Source of the DNA: Acidobacteriota bacterium
Lineage (GTDB): Bacteria > Acidobacteriota > Blastocatellia > Pyrinomonadales > Pyrinomonadaceae
Reading direction: 5' to 3'
Length of the DNA stretch: 64,000 nucleotides
Assembly: GCA_016713675.1 (NCBI GenBank)
Contig: JADJOS010000001.1
Span: 806,001 to 870,000, forward strand
Part shown: in pieces, positions 1 to 9,080 of the stretch
Position numbering within the stretch: position 1 is the stretch's first letter
How the letters are laid out: each line of letters opens with the position of its first letter
Program-made: the position numbers and the translations under genes
Notes under the pieces: model-generated
Told to the model about the DNA's origin: nothing
Databases searched by the model: none
Seen by the model: the letters and a program-made list of their open reading frames with translations, nothing else

Positions 1-1318
1 CGCACCGCTGCTGCTCGACGGGCGGCTGTTTCTCTTTTACGAAGGCGCCACAAGCTACGACGCCCGCACCGGCAAAGAGAAGGAACGCGAGAAATTCAAG
101 ATAAACGAAGACGGCCTGGCCCTGACCGAGGCCGATCCGATATTTGACGACACGCATGTCTATGTCTCAGGCCGCGGCCGCGTTCGTGCGGTCGATCGCC
201 GCACAGGAAACGTGGATTGGAAGGCCGACGACCTCGGCATCTGTGCCGAGATGGCACGCGTCGGCAACGTTCTTTACGTCCGCACCGGCGGCCAGTTCAC
301 AAGGCTCAAGGACGGCGAATCACAGCAAAAAGGGCCATTCGGCGTCTCGGCGATCGATACAAAAACCGGCAAGACGATCTGGCGTTACAAGGGCACCGAC
401 AAGGGCCTGACCAATTTTATGTTCGCGGACGCGAACACGATCCTGATCGCCGACAAGGACGATCTCATCACCATCGACGCTCGAGATGGAAAAGCACGTT
501 CGAAACGGGAGCACAAGGTCGAAAAAGCTCAGTTCGTGCTGATAAACGAAAGCGGCCAGGCGGTGATCGGCGGCCGTGATGAGATCGCGGCGATGCGGTT
601 TGGCGAGAGCAAGGGTTCGGACCTCTGGCGCGTTCGCCACAAACCTCCGGCACGCGGCGTATTTAAGATCGTCGCCGGGATCGCTCTCCGGGCGGCGGCG
701 ATATATTTTCGTTACGGCGGGCTGGCGACATCGGCGCTTGGGTTGGTTCGCGGCGGTATGAATCTTTTGTCGGCGGCAAATTCGTTTCGTTGGTCGGGGC
801 TGAAAACTCGGTTTGGTTCGTTCGATCTCTCGACACTAGCAAGCAACTCGGCACAAAACTATATTACGAAACGCATCTACGCATACGGCTCGATCGGCCG
901 TGCACCTGATCTGATCAGCCGGTTTTCGGGCCTGCAGATATCGATACCGAATGCGACCGACCTTCGCGGTAAGATAATCGGCCGGGCTATCGATCGAGTG
1001 ACGCCTTCGCGGGCCGAGATCAAAGAGAGCATTTTCGACCGCATCGATCCGATCCGCCAGATCGAGCGATTGAGCGACTATCTGCTCCGCCGCAAACGCC
1101 TCGCCGAACTTCGCTCGAACCACATGTATTTCTACACCGACCTAGCCAAACCATACGACCGCAAAGGCCTCGTCGGCGTCAACATCCACAACGGACGCGA
1201 TTCGAGATACGCACTAGTCTCAGACCCAGATCCGCAGTTCGTTACGGACGAGACAAGCGGTTTGCTCTATTCGGCAAACGGCAGTAGATTACAGGCGTTC
1301 GATATTGTGGGACGGTAA
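1..1318 (+). CDS. PQQ-like beta-propeller protein, 5' truncated
   Basis: The reading frame is open from base 2, so the start lies outside the window; 438 residues are visible. The N-terminal part carries PQQ/BamB-type repeat signatures (DARTGKEK, AVDRRTGNVDW, AIDTKTGKTIW), in which each blade ends with a Trp after an aspartate-x-x-x-Gly turn. From about visible residue 210 the repeats stop and a charged region of about 200 residues that I cannot assign follows (GLQISIPNATD, SRAEIKESIFDRIDPI). A final blade-like segment (GLLYSANGSRLQAFDI) closes the protein. Such propellers usually act as extracytoplasmic binding scaffolds or as the sensor part of larger proteins. The function here is unknown. 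Confidence 0.75.
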   Translation, partial: APLLLDGRLFLFYEGATSYDARTGKEKEREKFKINEDGLALTEADPIFDDTHVYVSGRGRVRAVDRRTGNVDWKADDLGICAEMARVGNVLYVRTGGQFTRLKDGESQQKGPFGVSAIDTKTGKTIWRYKGTDKGLTNFMFADANTILIADKDDLITIDARDGKARSKREHKVEKAQFVLINESGQAVIGGRDEIAAMRFGESKGSDLWRVRHKPPARGVFKIVAGIALRAAAIYFRYGGLATSALGLVRGGMNLLSAANSFRWSGLKTRFGSFDLSTLASNSAQNYITKRIYAYGSIGRAPDLISRFSGLQISIPNATDLRGKIIGRAIDRVTPSRAEIKESIFDRIDPIRQIERLSDYLLRRKRLAELRSNHMYFYTDLAKPYDRKGLVGVNIHNGRDSRYALVSDPDPQFVTDETSGLLYSANGSRLQAFDIVGR

Positions 1319-1323
1319 GAAAA

Positions 1324-1402
1324 TTAGCCACAGATGAACACAGATAGGCGCAGATCTTTTCTGCTGATCTATCTGTGCTGATCCGTGATAATCTGTGGTT
1401 AA
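1324..1402. repeat. Intergenic imperfect palindrome (CACAGAT word family)
   Basis: The left arm begins TTAGCCACAGATGAACACAG and the right arm ends ATAATCTGTGGTTAA. The arms are imperfectly complementary over about 35 nt each and meet near GCAGATC/GATCTA. The element fills the gap between the propeller gene and the lipoprotein gene. It resembles small mobile palindromes of related word composition seen at 12750, 13296, 16156 and 16862 in this window. Confidence 0.6.
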
Positions 1403-1419
1403 ATTTTCTCGGAGCCAAA

Positions 1420-2115
1420 ATGAAGTCTGTGCTTACCTTTTTGTTGTTCGCCACATGCTTTGGGTGTTCGACACCGACAACGGTCGAGCAACCGGAAAGT
1501 GGATCGCCTGCGCTAACGGCTTCCACGCCTGTCCCTACATCTTCTACACCCGTTCCGGAGATCCCGAGTCAGATCGGATCGGAGTACACTGCAAAAGATA
1601 TTGAAGCGAAGCTGGGGATCGTTTCACTGACAAAAACAGACTTAGTTTGCCTTAGGATTCTTAATGCGTCTCTGAGGCCGTCCGATGAGTTCTATGCGGT
1701 CGTTCCTAACGAACGTCCTCATGTGATCCACAAATTAAGGATCAAGGAGAAAGTGCCGACGTCTTGCGTGCGCGGCAGTTCGGATATGCCGGACAGTGAA
1801 CTAATTACTTCGCGAACAAGCTACTATTTAGCAGAATTTCTCACGAGCAATGACGAACTAAGCCTAATATTTGGTATCGCGGTGGTGGGCATATCGAAAG
1901 CACCGACCCTTGCAAAGGGAGTCGCAACGGCTGAATTAACAGGAGCCCCGCCAGCCGAGTACTTCCGCGAATGCACCGGCAACGAGAGCATTTTGTATGC
2001 TGTCTGGTCGGGCAAACCACAGATCGGAAAACGAATTTGGAACAGGGCAATATATCTTGAATACGGTACTGTCCCCACCTGTACAAAAAAGGACTATCAA
2101 GGAATCGATGAATAA
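1420..2115 (+). CDS. Putative lipoprotein of unknown function
   Basis: This is a 231-residue protein. The ATG at 1420 is preferred over the upstream in-frame start at 1375 because it gives a lipoprotein-type signal sequence (MKSVLTFLLFATCFGC) with a Cys after the hydrophobic stretch. The upstream codons lie inside the palindromic repeat. A Thr/Pro/Ser-rich linker follows (about residues 18-50), then a globular domain I do not recognise. The domain contains several cysteines that could pair. Its last 8 bases overlap the start of the M28 peptidase gene, which suggests co-transcription and translational coupling. No enzymatic motif is visible. Confidence 0.6.
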   Translation: MKSVLTFLLFATCFGCSTPTTVEQPESGSPALTASTPVPTSSTPVPEIPSQIGSEYTAKDIEAKLGIVSLTKTDLVCLRILNASLRPSDEFYAVVPNERPHVIHKLRIKEKVPTSCVRGSSDMPDSELITSRTSYYLAEFLTSNDELSLIFGIAVVGISKAPTLAKGVATAELTGAPPAEYFRECTGNESILYAVWSGKPQIGKRIWNRAIYLEYGTVPTCTKKDYQGIDE

Positions 2116-3493
2116 GCTAGCTTTTTCTATTTGCATTTCACTAATTGTTGCGGTTGCCGTCGCCGCGCAAAAGCCGGCAAAACCCAATCCCGAGATCGCC
2201 ACAATGGTGAAAGAAGTTTCGCCGAAGAATATTGAGGCGACGATACGCAAGTTGGTGTCGTTTGGGACGCGGAATACATTGAGCGAGCAGGACAGTCCGA
2301 CTCGCGGCATTGGGGCGGCGAGGGATTGGCTGTATGCGGAGTTTCAGAAGATCAGTGCCGATTGCGGCGGTTGTCTGGATGTGCAGAAACAGTCTTTCGT
2401 GCAGCCAAAGGCCAACCGTATTCCGGAGCCGACTACGCTGACCAATGTTTTTGCGGTGCTCAAGGGCACGACCGATCCGACGCGCGTTTATGTCGTTTCG
2501 GGGCATTATGATTCGATGTGTACGTCACCGACCGATGCGAAATGCGACGCTCCGGGGGCGAATGACGATGCTTCGGGGACGGCGGTCTCGCTCGAACTCG
2601 CTCGCGTGATGTCGAAACAGAAATACGACGCGACGATCGTATTTATGGCGGTTCCGGGCGAAGAGCAAGGATTGCTCGGTGCGGCTTATTATGCGGAGCA
2701 GGCTAAGGTCAACAACATAAATATCGAGGCGATGTTTACGAATGATATCGTCGGTGGTGTCACTACAAACAAGAATTCCGCGAACCGCAATAAGGTACGT
2801 GTCTTCAGCGAAGGCGTACCTTCGAACGAGACCGAGCAGCAAGCCGGCACGCGTCGCAGCGTCGGCGGTGAGAACGACTCGGCTTCGCGGCAGCTCGCAC
2901 GATATGTCAAAGAGCAGAGCGACCGTTATCTCAAAAAATTCGGCGCATGGTTGATCTATCGGCGTGACCGATACGGCCGCGGCGGCGACCATATTCCGTT
3001 TGTCGAACGCGGATTTGCGGGCATCAGGTTTACCGAACCTGATGAGGATTACACTCATCAACACCAGAATGTCCGCACCGAGGCCAGTGTTTTCTACGGC
3101 GACACGCCCGAGTTCGTCGATTTTGAATACACGGCCAATGTAGCTCGTGTAAATCTGGTCGCATTGGCAAATCTTGCTTCTGCTCCGGCCAAGCCCAAAG
3201 GCGTCGGCATCGTCACCGGACGTTTGACGAACGACACCGACCTCAAATGGGACGCGAACACCGACGCCGACATCGCCGGCTACGAGGTCGTCTGGCGCGA
3301 CACGACTGCGGCGGAATGGACGAACAGCGAAAACGTAGGAAATGTGACAATTTATACTGCTAAGTCGATGTCAAAGGACAACTATTTCTTTGGCGTTCGT
3401 GCGGTTGATAAACTTGGAAATAAGAGTCCCGTGGTTTATCCTCGGCCGATGACCCAGCCGCGGCCTGCTGCAACACCGACGCCGTCAAGATAA
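2108..3493 (+). CDS. Secreted M28-family zinc peptidase with C-terminal FN3 domain
   Basis: The 462-residue protein has a signal peptide (about 1-20). The M28 core follows with the metal ligands and catalytic residues in the usual order: GHYDS (132-136), NDDASG (152-157), PGEEQGLLGA (184-193) and GGDH (292-295). Family members are di-zinc aminopeptidases or carboxypeptidases, here probably periplasmic or secreted. Residues about 365-455 form a fibronectin type III-like domain (LKWDANTDADIAGYEVVW), and the tail is rich in Pro and Thr. The ATG at 2108 was chosen over the longer open frame because it starts a clean signal peptide. It overlaps the stop of the upstream lipoprotein gene. Confidence 0.9.
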   Translation: MNKLAFSICISLIVAVAVAAQKPAKPNPEIATMVKEVSPKNIEATIRKLVSFGTRNTLSEQDSPTRGIGAARDWLYAEFQKISADCGGCLDVQKQSFVQPKANRIPEPTTLTNVFAVLKGTTDPTRVYVVSGHYDSMCTSPTDAKCDAPGANDDASGTAVSLELARVMSKQKYDATIVFMAVPGEEQGLLGAAYYAEQAKVNNINIEAMFTNDIVGGVTTNKNSANRNKVRVFSEGVPSNETEQQAGTRRSVGGENDSASRQLARYVKEQSDRYLKKFGAWLIYRRDRYGRGGDHIPFVERGFAGIRFTEPDEDYTHQHQNVRTEASVFYGDTPEFVDFEYTANVARVNLVALANLASAPAKPKGVGIVTGRLTNDTDLKWDANTDADIAGYEVVWRDTTAAEWTNSENVGNVTIYTAKSMSKDNYFFGVRAVDKLGNKSPVVYPRPMTQPRPAATPTPSR

Positions 3494-3530
3494 AAATGCT
3501 TTTGAGACACTATTTCCTTGGAAGACCGCA

Positions 3531-4046
3531 ATGAAACTATTTCGTACCGTATTGATGATCGCGATGCTGGCTGTCGTTGGCAGCTCGCAGGTAAAGAACA
3601 CCGAGAACACCGTCAAACTTGCCGACGGTGCCAAGAGCCCCTCGGCCTCTATCAAGGACATCGCATGGCTCGCCGGCAATTGGTCGGGGACCGGCATGGG
3701 CGGCGTTTCCGACGAGACGTGGGGCACGCCGAACAATGGTGTTATGGTCGGTACGTATCGGTTGGTGATCAACAATAAACCCATTTTCTACGAAATGATG
3801 TGGATGATGGAGCACGAAGGGTCTCTCATACTCAGGCTCAAACACTTCTCGTCCGAACTCGTCGGTTGGGAAGAAAAGGACAAGACGGTTGATTTTAGGT
3901 TCGTGAACAAAACGGGAAACCGTATGAACTTCAGCGGCCTTACGTACGAACAAACATCCAAAAACAAACTCACAATTTATCTCGCCCTGCGACAAAAGGA
4001 CGGGACCTTGAAGGAAGAGAGCTTTGTCTTGACGCGTTCAAAATAG
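3531..4046 (+). CDS. Secreted DUF6265-like protein
   Basis: This 171-residue protein has a signal peptide (about 1-20) and then a single small domain. It opens with IAWLAGNWSGTGMGG, followed by ETWGTPNNGVMVGTYRL and repeated beta-strand-like stretches. The pattern of WLAG-x-W near the start, a Glu-x-Trp and a GxMxG segment matches the lipocalin-like DUF6265 group. The biochemical role of that group is not established. The gene lies 37 bp after the M28 peptidase gene and may share its transcript. Confidence 0.6.
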   Translation: MKLFRTVLMIAMLAVVGSSQVKNTENTVKLADGAKSPSASIKDIAWLAGNWSGTGMGGVSDETWGTPNNGVMVGTYRLVINNKPIFYEMMWMMEHEGSLILRLKHFSSELVGWEEKDKTVDFRFVNKTGNRMNFSGLTYEQTSKNKLTIYLALRQKDGTLKEESFVLTRSK

Positions 4047-4204
4047 ATCCGGCCATATTTGATCCGCCGCTTCGTAGTCCGTCGGAAATCGAGGACGGTC
4101 ATTGTCGCACACGAACGGGACCGGTTTCAGCTTCGTTTTCGCCCCTGTTCTGTGATACAAAATAGGATTGCTCTCTTTTTCTAAGGCCAGGTGGGAATTA
4201 TTCA

Positions 4205-5929
4205 ATGAAGAAGTATTTTATATCAGCTGCAGTCTGTCTTTTGTTTGTCTGTGCGGTAGTGATCGGCATTCGGGTCTCGGCCCAAACAGAATCGGTTGGC
4301 AACGCGTTGCCGTCGCCGAATCTTGTGATCAGCCAAGTCCAAATGGGCGGAGCTGCAAATGCGAACGACGAGTTTATCGAGATCCATAATAACGGAGCGG
4401 ATCCGGTAGATCTGCTAAATCATCGTGTTGTTTATCGTTCGGCAAGCGGAACCAATGACGTGGGGCCCATGGCCGTGTGGGCGACCTCGACGATCATCCA
4501 GCCCGGCCAGTATATGCTGATCGCGGCAACGAGCTATGACGGCGGCATTTCGCCGGACAAGGTGTATGATCCAACGGTCTGTGCTTGCTCTATGTCCGCT
4601 ACCGGCGGCGGTGTCGCGATACGTTTCGGCGACAGTAACACGGGAACGGTACTCGATTCGGTCGCTTGGGGCAGCGCTACGAACATTTTTATTGAAGGCA
4701 CCACAACGCCCGCTCCCGGCAATGACAACAGTAAGGCCCGCGCACTCAATGGTTGTCAGGACAGCGATAACAATTCGGCTGATTTTGCGACATTGACGCC
4801 TGCAGCAGCCCGCAACACTTCAACAACACCTGTTACCTGCAGCGGCGGCGGCACCACACTCTTTGGAGCTCTCGTTGCAGCCCCAACGTCCGGCAATCCC
4901 GGAAGTACGACGCTGCTTGTGATGACAGTCATCCCGGCAACGACACCGCCGAGCACAGGTATTACGGTCACCGGAAATCTCACCCAGATCGGCGGTTCGG
5001 CAACACAGACCTTCTTTGACAACGGCACCAACGGTGATGTTACGCCAGGCGATAATAAATTCTCTTATCTTGCAACGGTCGACGCGGCAACCGCTCCGGG
5101 ACTCAAACAGCTTTCCGCCACCGCGACCGATGCACAGGCCCGCAATGTGATCTCGAACGCGTCGTTTACCGTTAACGGCACTCTGCCCAACGAGGATCCG
5201 CTTATCTTAGGCAACCCGAGCGGAGCGACTGCCAACATAGCAAATGAGAATAATTACCTGATGGTCAAAGGTGCCTACTCAATGTCATACAACCGCTCAA
5301 GGAATATTCCCAACTGGAGCGCATGGCGCCTCGATTCGAGCTGGATCGGCAGTGCGAATAGCGGTAATTTTGCCCCCGATACAAGCCTCCCGGCAGGTTG
5401 GTATCAGGTTACGCCCACTGACTATTCTGAACCCATCTACGACCGCGGACATATGTGTCCTTCGGGTGATAGGACAATAACGCAGCCGATCAACGATCAG
5501 ACCTATCTGATGACGAACATCATCCCGCAGCTCCCGGCCAATAATCAGGGCCCGTGGGTCGATTTCGAACTTTACTGCCGCACGCTGGCGGCTCAAGGTA
5601 ACGAGATCTACATTTTCAGCGGCGGAGTCGGCAATCACACGACAATCGGTGCAAGTCAGGATCCGGATAAACGCGTTGTGGTTCCGACACTCACCTGGAA
5701 AGTCGTTCTCGTAATGCCAAATGGTAACGACGACCTTACACGCGCTTCCGTGCGTTCGACACGCGCATTCGGCGTCATCATGTCCAATGTCTCGATCACT
5801 CAGGCATCGCCGTGGCGCAATTATCGAACGACGGTCGATGCGGTCGAATATTTGACCGGCTACGACTTTTTCAATCAGATCCCTAAGAACACCCAGGAAA
5901 TTATCGAACGAAGACGCGATAGATTGTAA
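4205..5929 (+). CDS. Extracellular lamin-tail / NUC1-type non-specific DNA/RNA endonuclease
   Basis: The 574-residue protein has a signal peptide (about 1-27). A lamin-tail domain (about 38-160) contains DEFIEIHNNG. A beta-rich linker domain (about 218-325) follows, and then a DNA/RNA non-specific endonuclease domain (about 330-574) with the hallmark YDRGHMCPSGDR. The catalytic His is in DRGH (413-416), and the downstream NIIPQ Asn region that coordinates the metal is present. It should cleave DNA and RNA outside the cytoplasm. Its stop overlaps the next start (TAATG), so it is probably translationally coupled to the exonuclease-family gene. The nuclease domain is paralogous to the lipoprotein nuclease at 11305. 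Confidence 0.9.
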   Translation: MKKYFISAAVCLLFVCAVVIGIRVSAQTESVGNALPSPNLVISQVQMGGAANANDEFIEIHNNGADPVDLLNHRVVYRSASGTNDVGPMAVWATSTIIQPGQYMLIAATSYDGGISPDKVYDPTVCACSMSATGGGVAIRFGDSNTGTVLDSVAWGSATNIFIEGTTTPAPGNDNSKARALNGCQDSDNNSADFATLTPAAARNTSTTPVTCSGGGTTLFGALVAAPTSGNPGSTTLLVMTVIPATTPPSTGITVTGNLTQIGGSATQTFFDNGTNGDVTPGDNKFSYLATVDAATAPGLKQLSATATDAQARNVISNASFTVNGTLPNEDPLILGNPSGATANIANENNYLMVKGAYSMSYNRSRNIPNWSAWRLDSSWIGSANSGNFAPDTSLPAGWYQVTPTDYSEPIYDRGHMCPSGDRTITQPINDQTYLMTNIIPQLPANNQGPWVDFELYCRTLAAQGNEIYIFSGGVGNHTTIGASQDPDKRVVVPTLTWKVVLVMPNGNDDLTRASVRSTRAFGVIMSNVSITQASPWRNYRTTVDAVEYLTGYDFFNQIPKNTQEIIERRRDRL

Positions 5930-7836
5930 TGAAAAACAGTATGTTAAGGAAGAGTTTTTTCCGCAGCATTTTCGGCGCCGCCATCCTTATGGCTGGCGCT
6001 TTTTCCGCGATCGGCCAAAAGGAAATGTCGATAGCCGCGGTACAGGGCGACAAAGGTGCGTCGCCGGTCGACGGGCAGATCGTTCGCGTTTCAGGCGTTG
6101 TTACCGCGATCCTGAAAAAGGGATTTTATATCCAAACGCCTGACGATCAGATCGACAAAGACCCAAAGACGTCCGAAGGATTATACATTTACGGTGAAAA
6201 TAGCGTCGGTTCGGTTTCGCTCGGCAACCTCGTTCAGGTCGAAGGAACGGTCACGGAATTCCGGCCGCGCACAGAACGGATCTTTCTCAGCATTACTGAA
6301 ATAACAAAGCCGACGGTAAAGGTAGTTTCTAAGGATAATCCGCTCCCCGCTCCGATCGTCTTGACCGCGGCCGACCTGGATCCTAAAGGAAAGCTCGACC
6401 AGATGGAGCGTTTTGAAGGAATGCGTGTCACGGGCGATTTTGTTGCCGTCGCCCCGACGGGCGGTTTCACTAACGAAAAGACGGGGATTTCTGGCTCGAA
6501 CGGCGTATTCTTTGTTGTTTTACAGGGAACGCCGCGGCCGTTTAGAGAGCCCGGCCTCGGAATACTACAGATTCTTGTGGATAAGCTCCCGAACACTGTA
6601 CCTGCATTTGATATGAATCCGGAACTGCTCCGGATCGACAGCTCTCAGCAGGAAGGTGCCAAGGCAATCGATGTGACGGCCGGAGCGACGCTCAAAGGGA
6701 TGACGGGCGTAATTGATTATTCACGCAAATTTTATACGCTCTATGTCGATGCGGCCAATCCTCCGAAGGTCGACAATATCCGGCCGTTCGTACCGACGAG
6801 CCCTGCCGGAGAGCGTGAGGCGACGGTCGGCAGCTTTAACATTGAGAACTTCTTCGACGACGAGACAAATTCGAGCAATGTCGAAAAAGAGGTCGTTACT
6901 CCCAAGGATGTCTTTCAAAAACGCCTGACCAAGACGTCACTTGCGATAAGAAATGTCCTTTCAATGCCGGACGTTTTGGGTATTGTCGAGGTCGAGAATA
7001 TTAAGGCCCTACAAAAGCTAGCCGACAAGGTCAATGCCGACGCGGTCGCAGCGAACCAGCCCGACCCGAAGTATGTCGCGTATCTCGAAGAAGGTAACGA
7101 CGTCCGCGGGATCGACGTCGGTTTCTTGATCAAATCGACCAAAATCAAAGTGCTTGAGGTCCAACAGCTTGGCAGAAAAGAAAAGCTTGAGTCAGTTCCC
7201 GGAGCCGAAGGCCAAAACTTATACGACCGGCCGCCGCTAATGCTTAGGGCTGAGGTCATTGATACAAGATCGGCAAAACCGCTTGCGTTTACCGTGATCG
7301 TCAATCACTTTAAGTCCTACAACGGCATCGACGACGTAAAAGACGGTGATCGTGTCCGGCAAAAACGTCGCCTCGAGGCCGAATGGCTCGCAAAATTTGT
7401 CGAAGACCGCCAGAAAGCGGATCCGACCGAACGGATAATTCTCTGCGGCGACTTTAACTCGTTTCAGTTCAATGATGGCTACAACGACCTGATCGGCATT
7501 TTGAAAGGCAAGTCCGATCAAAATGTCCTGGTGCCATCGAAAACGGCGTATGCGACCGGCCTCGTTAATTTGATCGACTATATTGACGCTAAGAACCGAT
7601 ATTCCTACAGCTTCGACGGCTCCGCACAATCGCTTGACCATATCCTGGTAAACAAACCGGCCCGTCTGCGGGCAGTGAAATTCGGATATGCGCGTTCGAA
7701 CGCAGATTTTCCAAAGGTCTATGCCAACGACGCCTCCCGGCCGGAACGAACGTCCGATCACGATGCGGCGATACTATATCTGAACCTCGACGAACCGGCA
7801 CCGGTCGCAACGCCGACACCGACGCCAAAACCTTGA
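5929..7836 (+). CDS. ExeM-like extracellular endonuclease/exonuclease/phosphatase-family nuclease
   Basis: This 635-residue protein has a signal peptide (about 1-30) and an OB-fold-like N-terminal domain (about 33-125, GQIVRVSGVVTAI). The endonuclease/exonuclease/phosphatase domain starts near residue 300. Its signature motifs are visible: GSFNIENFF, IVEVENIKAL, VNHFKSY, CGDFNSFQFNDGY, SLDHILVN and SDHDAAI. These are the metal-binding Asn and Glu, the catalytic Asp/Asn, and the final Asp-His pair. The architecture matches secreted nucleases of the ExeM/YhcR type that degrade extracellular DNA. The tail is Pro/Thr-rich. It forms a two-gene operon with the upstream NUC1 nuclease. Confidence 0.9.
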   Translation: MKNSMLRKSFFRSIFGAAILMAGAFSAIGQKEMSIAAVQGDKGASPVDGQIVRVSGVVTAILKKGFYIQTPDDQIDKDPKTSEGLYIYGENSVGSVSLGNLVQVEGTVTEFRPRTERIFLSITEITKPTVKVVSKDNPLPAPIVLTAADLDPKGKLDQMERFEGMRVTGDFVAVAPTGGFTNEKTGISGSNGVFFVVLQGTPRPFREPGLGILQILVDKLPNTVPAFDMNPELLRIDSSQQEGAKAIDVTAGATLKGMTGVIDYSRKFYTLYVDAANPPKVDNIRPFVPTSPAGEREATVGSFNIENFFDDETNSSNVEKEVVTPKDVFQKRLTKTSLAIRNVLSMPDVLGIVEVENIKALQKLADKVNADAVAANQPDPKYVAYLEEGNDVRGIDVGFLIKSTKIKVLEVQQLGRKEKLESVPGAEGQNLYDRPPLMLRAEVIDTRSAKPLAFTVIVNHFKSYNGIDDVKDGDRVRQKRRLEAEWLAKFVEDRQKADPTERIILCGDFNSFQFNDGYNDLIGILKGKSDQNVLVPSKTAYATGLVNLIDYIDAKNRYSYSFDGSAQSLDHILVNKPARLRAVKFGYARSNADFPKVYANDASRPERTSDHDAAILYLNLDEPAPVATPTPTPKP

Positions 7837-7837
7837 A

Positions 7838-8218
7838 CTAGTTCTTCTCGAGAATGACATTGGCCGCGGCGTGTTCCGCCGTATGCGAGATCGAGAGGTG
7901 AATGCGGTCGGCACCGCTCTTGTCGAGGAACTTTTTCGCTTCGCCCGTGATCGAGAGCGTGGGAACGCCGTCTTCGTCGTTGAGCACCTCGATGTCCTGC
8001 CAGGCGATCTTGCCGCGCCATCCTGTCTTGAGGGCCTTTAAAAACGCTTCTTTCGCAGCAAACCGGGCCGCATAACTCTGAAAAGCCGCAGCTCCCTTGC
8101 TGTCGCAGTACTCACGCTCCAGGGCCGTGAAAACACGCTCGGTAAAACGCGGGGTTCTTTCCATCGTTTCGCGTATGCGATAAACTTCAACAATGTCGAT
8201 GCCGGTAGAAATGATCAT
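7838..8218 (-). CDS. acpS: Holo-[acyl-carrier-protein] synthase
   Basis: This 126-residue protein transfers 4'-phosphopantetheine from CoA to apo-acyl carrier protein. It has the family start MIISTGIDIVEVYRI, with the metal-binding Asp in GIDIVE, then RFAAKEAFLKAL, with the second metal ligand Glu, and SISHT near the C terminus. The start at 8218 is chosen because AcpS proteins begin exactly at this motif and GGGG lies about 8 nt upstream; the frame also extends to 8239. It is convergent with the exonuclease gene, separated by one base. Its start overlaps a possible start of the divergent pgeF in the palindrome GAAATGATCATTTC. Confidence 0.95.
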   Translation of the reverse strand: MIISTGIDIVEVYRIRETMERTPRFTERVFTALEREYCDSKGAAAFQSYAARFAAKEAFLKALKTGWRGKIAWQDIEVLNDEDGVPTLSITGEAKKFLDKSGADRIHLSISHTAEHAAANVILEKN

Positions 8219-8221
8219 TTC
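8208..8221. other. Shared palindromic start region of acpS and pgeF
   Basis: The 14-bp perfect palindrome GAAATGATCATTTC holds an ATG on each strand. On the minus strand it is the acpS start (8218), and on the plus strand it is the second in-frame ATG of pgeF (8211). Both readings give Met-Ile-Ile-Ser. Whether pgeF really starts here, at 8193, or at a later non-ATG codon cannot be decided from sequence alone. Confidence 0.7.
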
Positions 8222-9080
8222 AGAAACCCCAAGTCCCAAGCCCCTCGCCCCAAGTACGACTGATGAAACTTTAGCAGATTCGGGGTTTTATTGGCGAGAG
8301 CGTGGCGACGTAAAGGTGTTGGTCTGTCGGCCTCTCGAGGACGCCGGTTTTACAAACGGATTCTCGACACGTAACGGCGGGGTCTCGCCCTTTCCTGAGA
8401 ACAGCCTTAACCTGTCGGGGTTCAACGACGATACTGCGGCGAATATCTATGAGAACCGCAGACGATTTCTAACAGCTTTTGACCGACAATACGAACTGGC
8501 ACTAGCACTGCAGGTTCACGGCATTGATATTCGGATCGTCCGGACCGGAACCGATGCGGGAGATTCGGACAAACACGCCGACGCGGTCATCTCGGACGTC
8601 CCGCACGTCCTTGCAGGAGCGAAAACAGCCGATTGCGTGCCGGTCTTGATCGGCGATACTCGCACCCGAGCTTACGCGGCAGTCCACGCCGGTTGGCGCG
8701 GAACCGTCCAGTCGATCGTACAGGCCGCTATCGAAAAACTAGGCGAGGTTTACGGCTCACGCCCGGAGGATCTTGTGTGTGCGATCGGTCCGGCGGCCGG
8801 TTGCTCGAGCTACGAGATCGGACAGGATGTGATCGATCAGTTCGCTGAAAATTTCGCTGATAGCGAGAAATATTTCAAGCCGACTCGCGAGGGACACGCG
8901 CTGATCGATCTTCATTCGGCAAACCGCGACCAATTGATCGCGAGCGGCGTCACTGCGGGAAACATTCATACCGCACCGTTGTGTACGATGGAGCTGGCTG
9001 ATCTTTTCTTCTCTTATCGCCGCGAGAAAGGCGATTTCGGCAAGACCGGCCGGCTCTTGTCAGTCATCGGCCGCCGTTAG
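8211..9080 (+). CDS. pgeF: PgeF/YfiH-family protein (polyphenol oxidase-like, peptidoglycan editing factor)
   Basis: About 289 residues. The family core begins near FYWRERGDVKVLVC and includes the conserved metal-site segments LQVHG (His), ADCVPVL (Cys) and AVHAGWRGT (His), followed by GPAAGCSSYEIG and FFSYRR. Family members are Cu/Zn-dependent; E. coli YfiH/PgeF hydrolyses non-canonical peptidoglycan precursors, and other homologues act on purine nucleosides. The frame opens at 8193, and the ATG at 8211 is an alternative. Neither has a strong ribosome binding site, so the N terminus is uncertain. The gene converges with and overlaps the downstream DsbD-N-like gene by 4 bp. Confidence 0.88.
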   Translation: MIISETPSPKPLAPSTTDETLADSGFYWRERGDVKVLVCRPLEDAGFTNGFSTRNGGVSPFPENSLNLSGFNDDTAANIYENRRRFLTAFDRQYELALALQVHGIDIRIVRTGTDAGDSDKHADAVISDVPHVLAGAKTADCVPVLIGDTRTRAYAAVHAGWRGTVQSIVQAAIEKLGEVYGSRPEDLVCAIGPAAGCSSYEIGQDVIDQFAENFADSEKYFKPTREGHALIDLHSANRDQLIASGVTAGNIHTAPLCTMELADLFFSYRREKGDFGKTGRLLSVIGRR

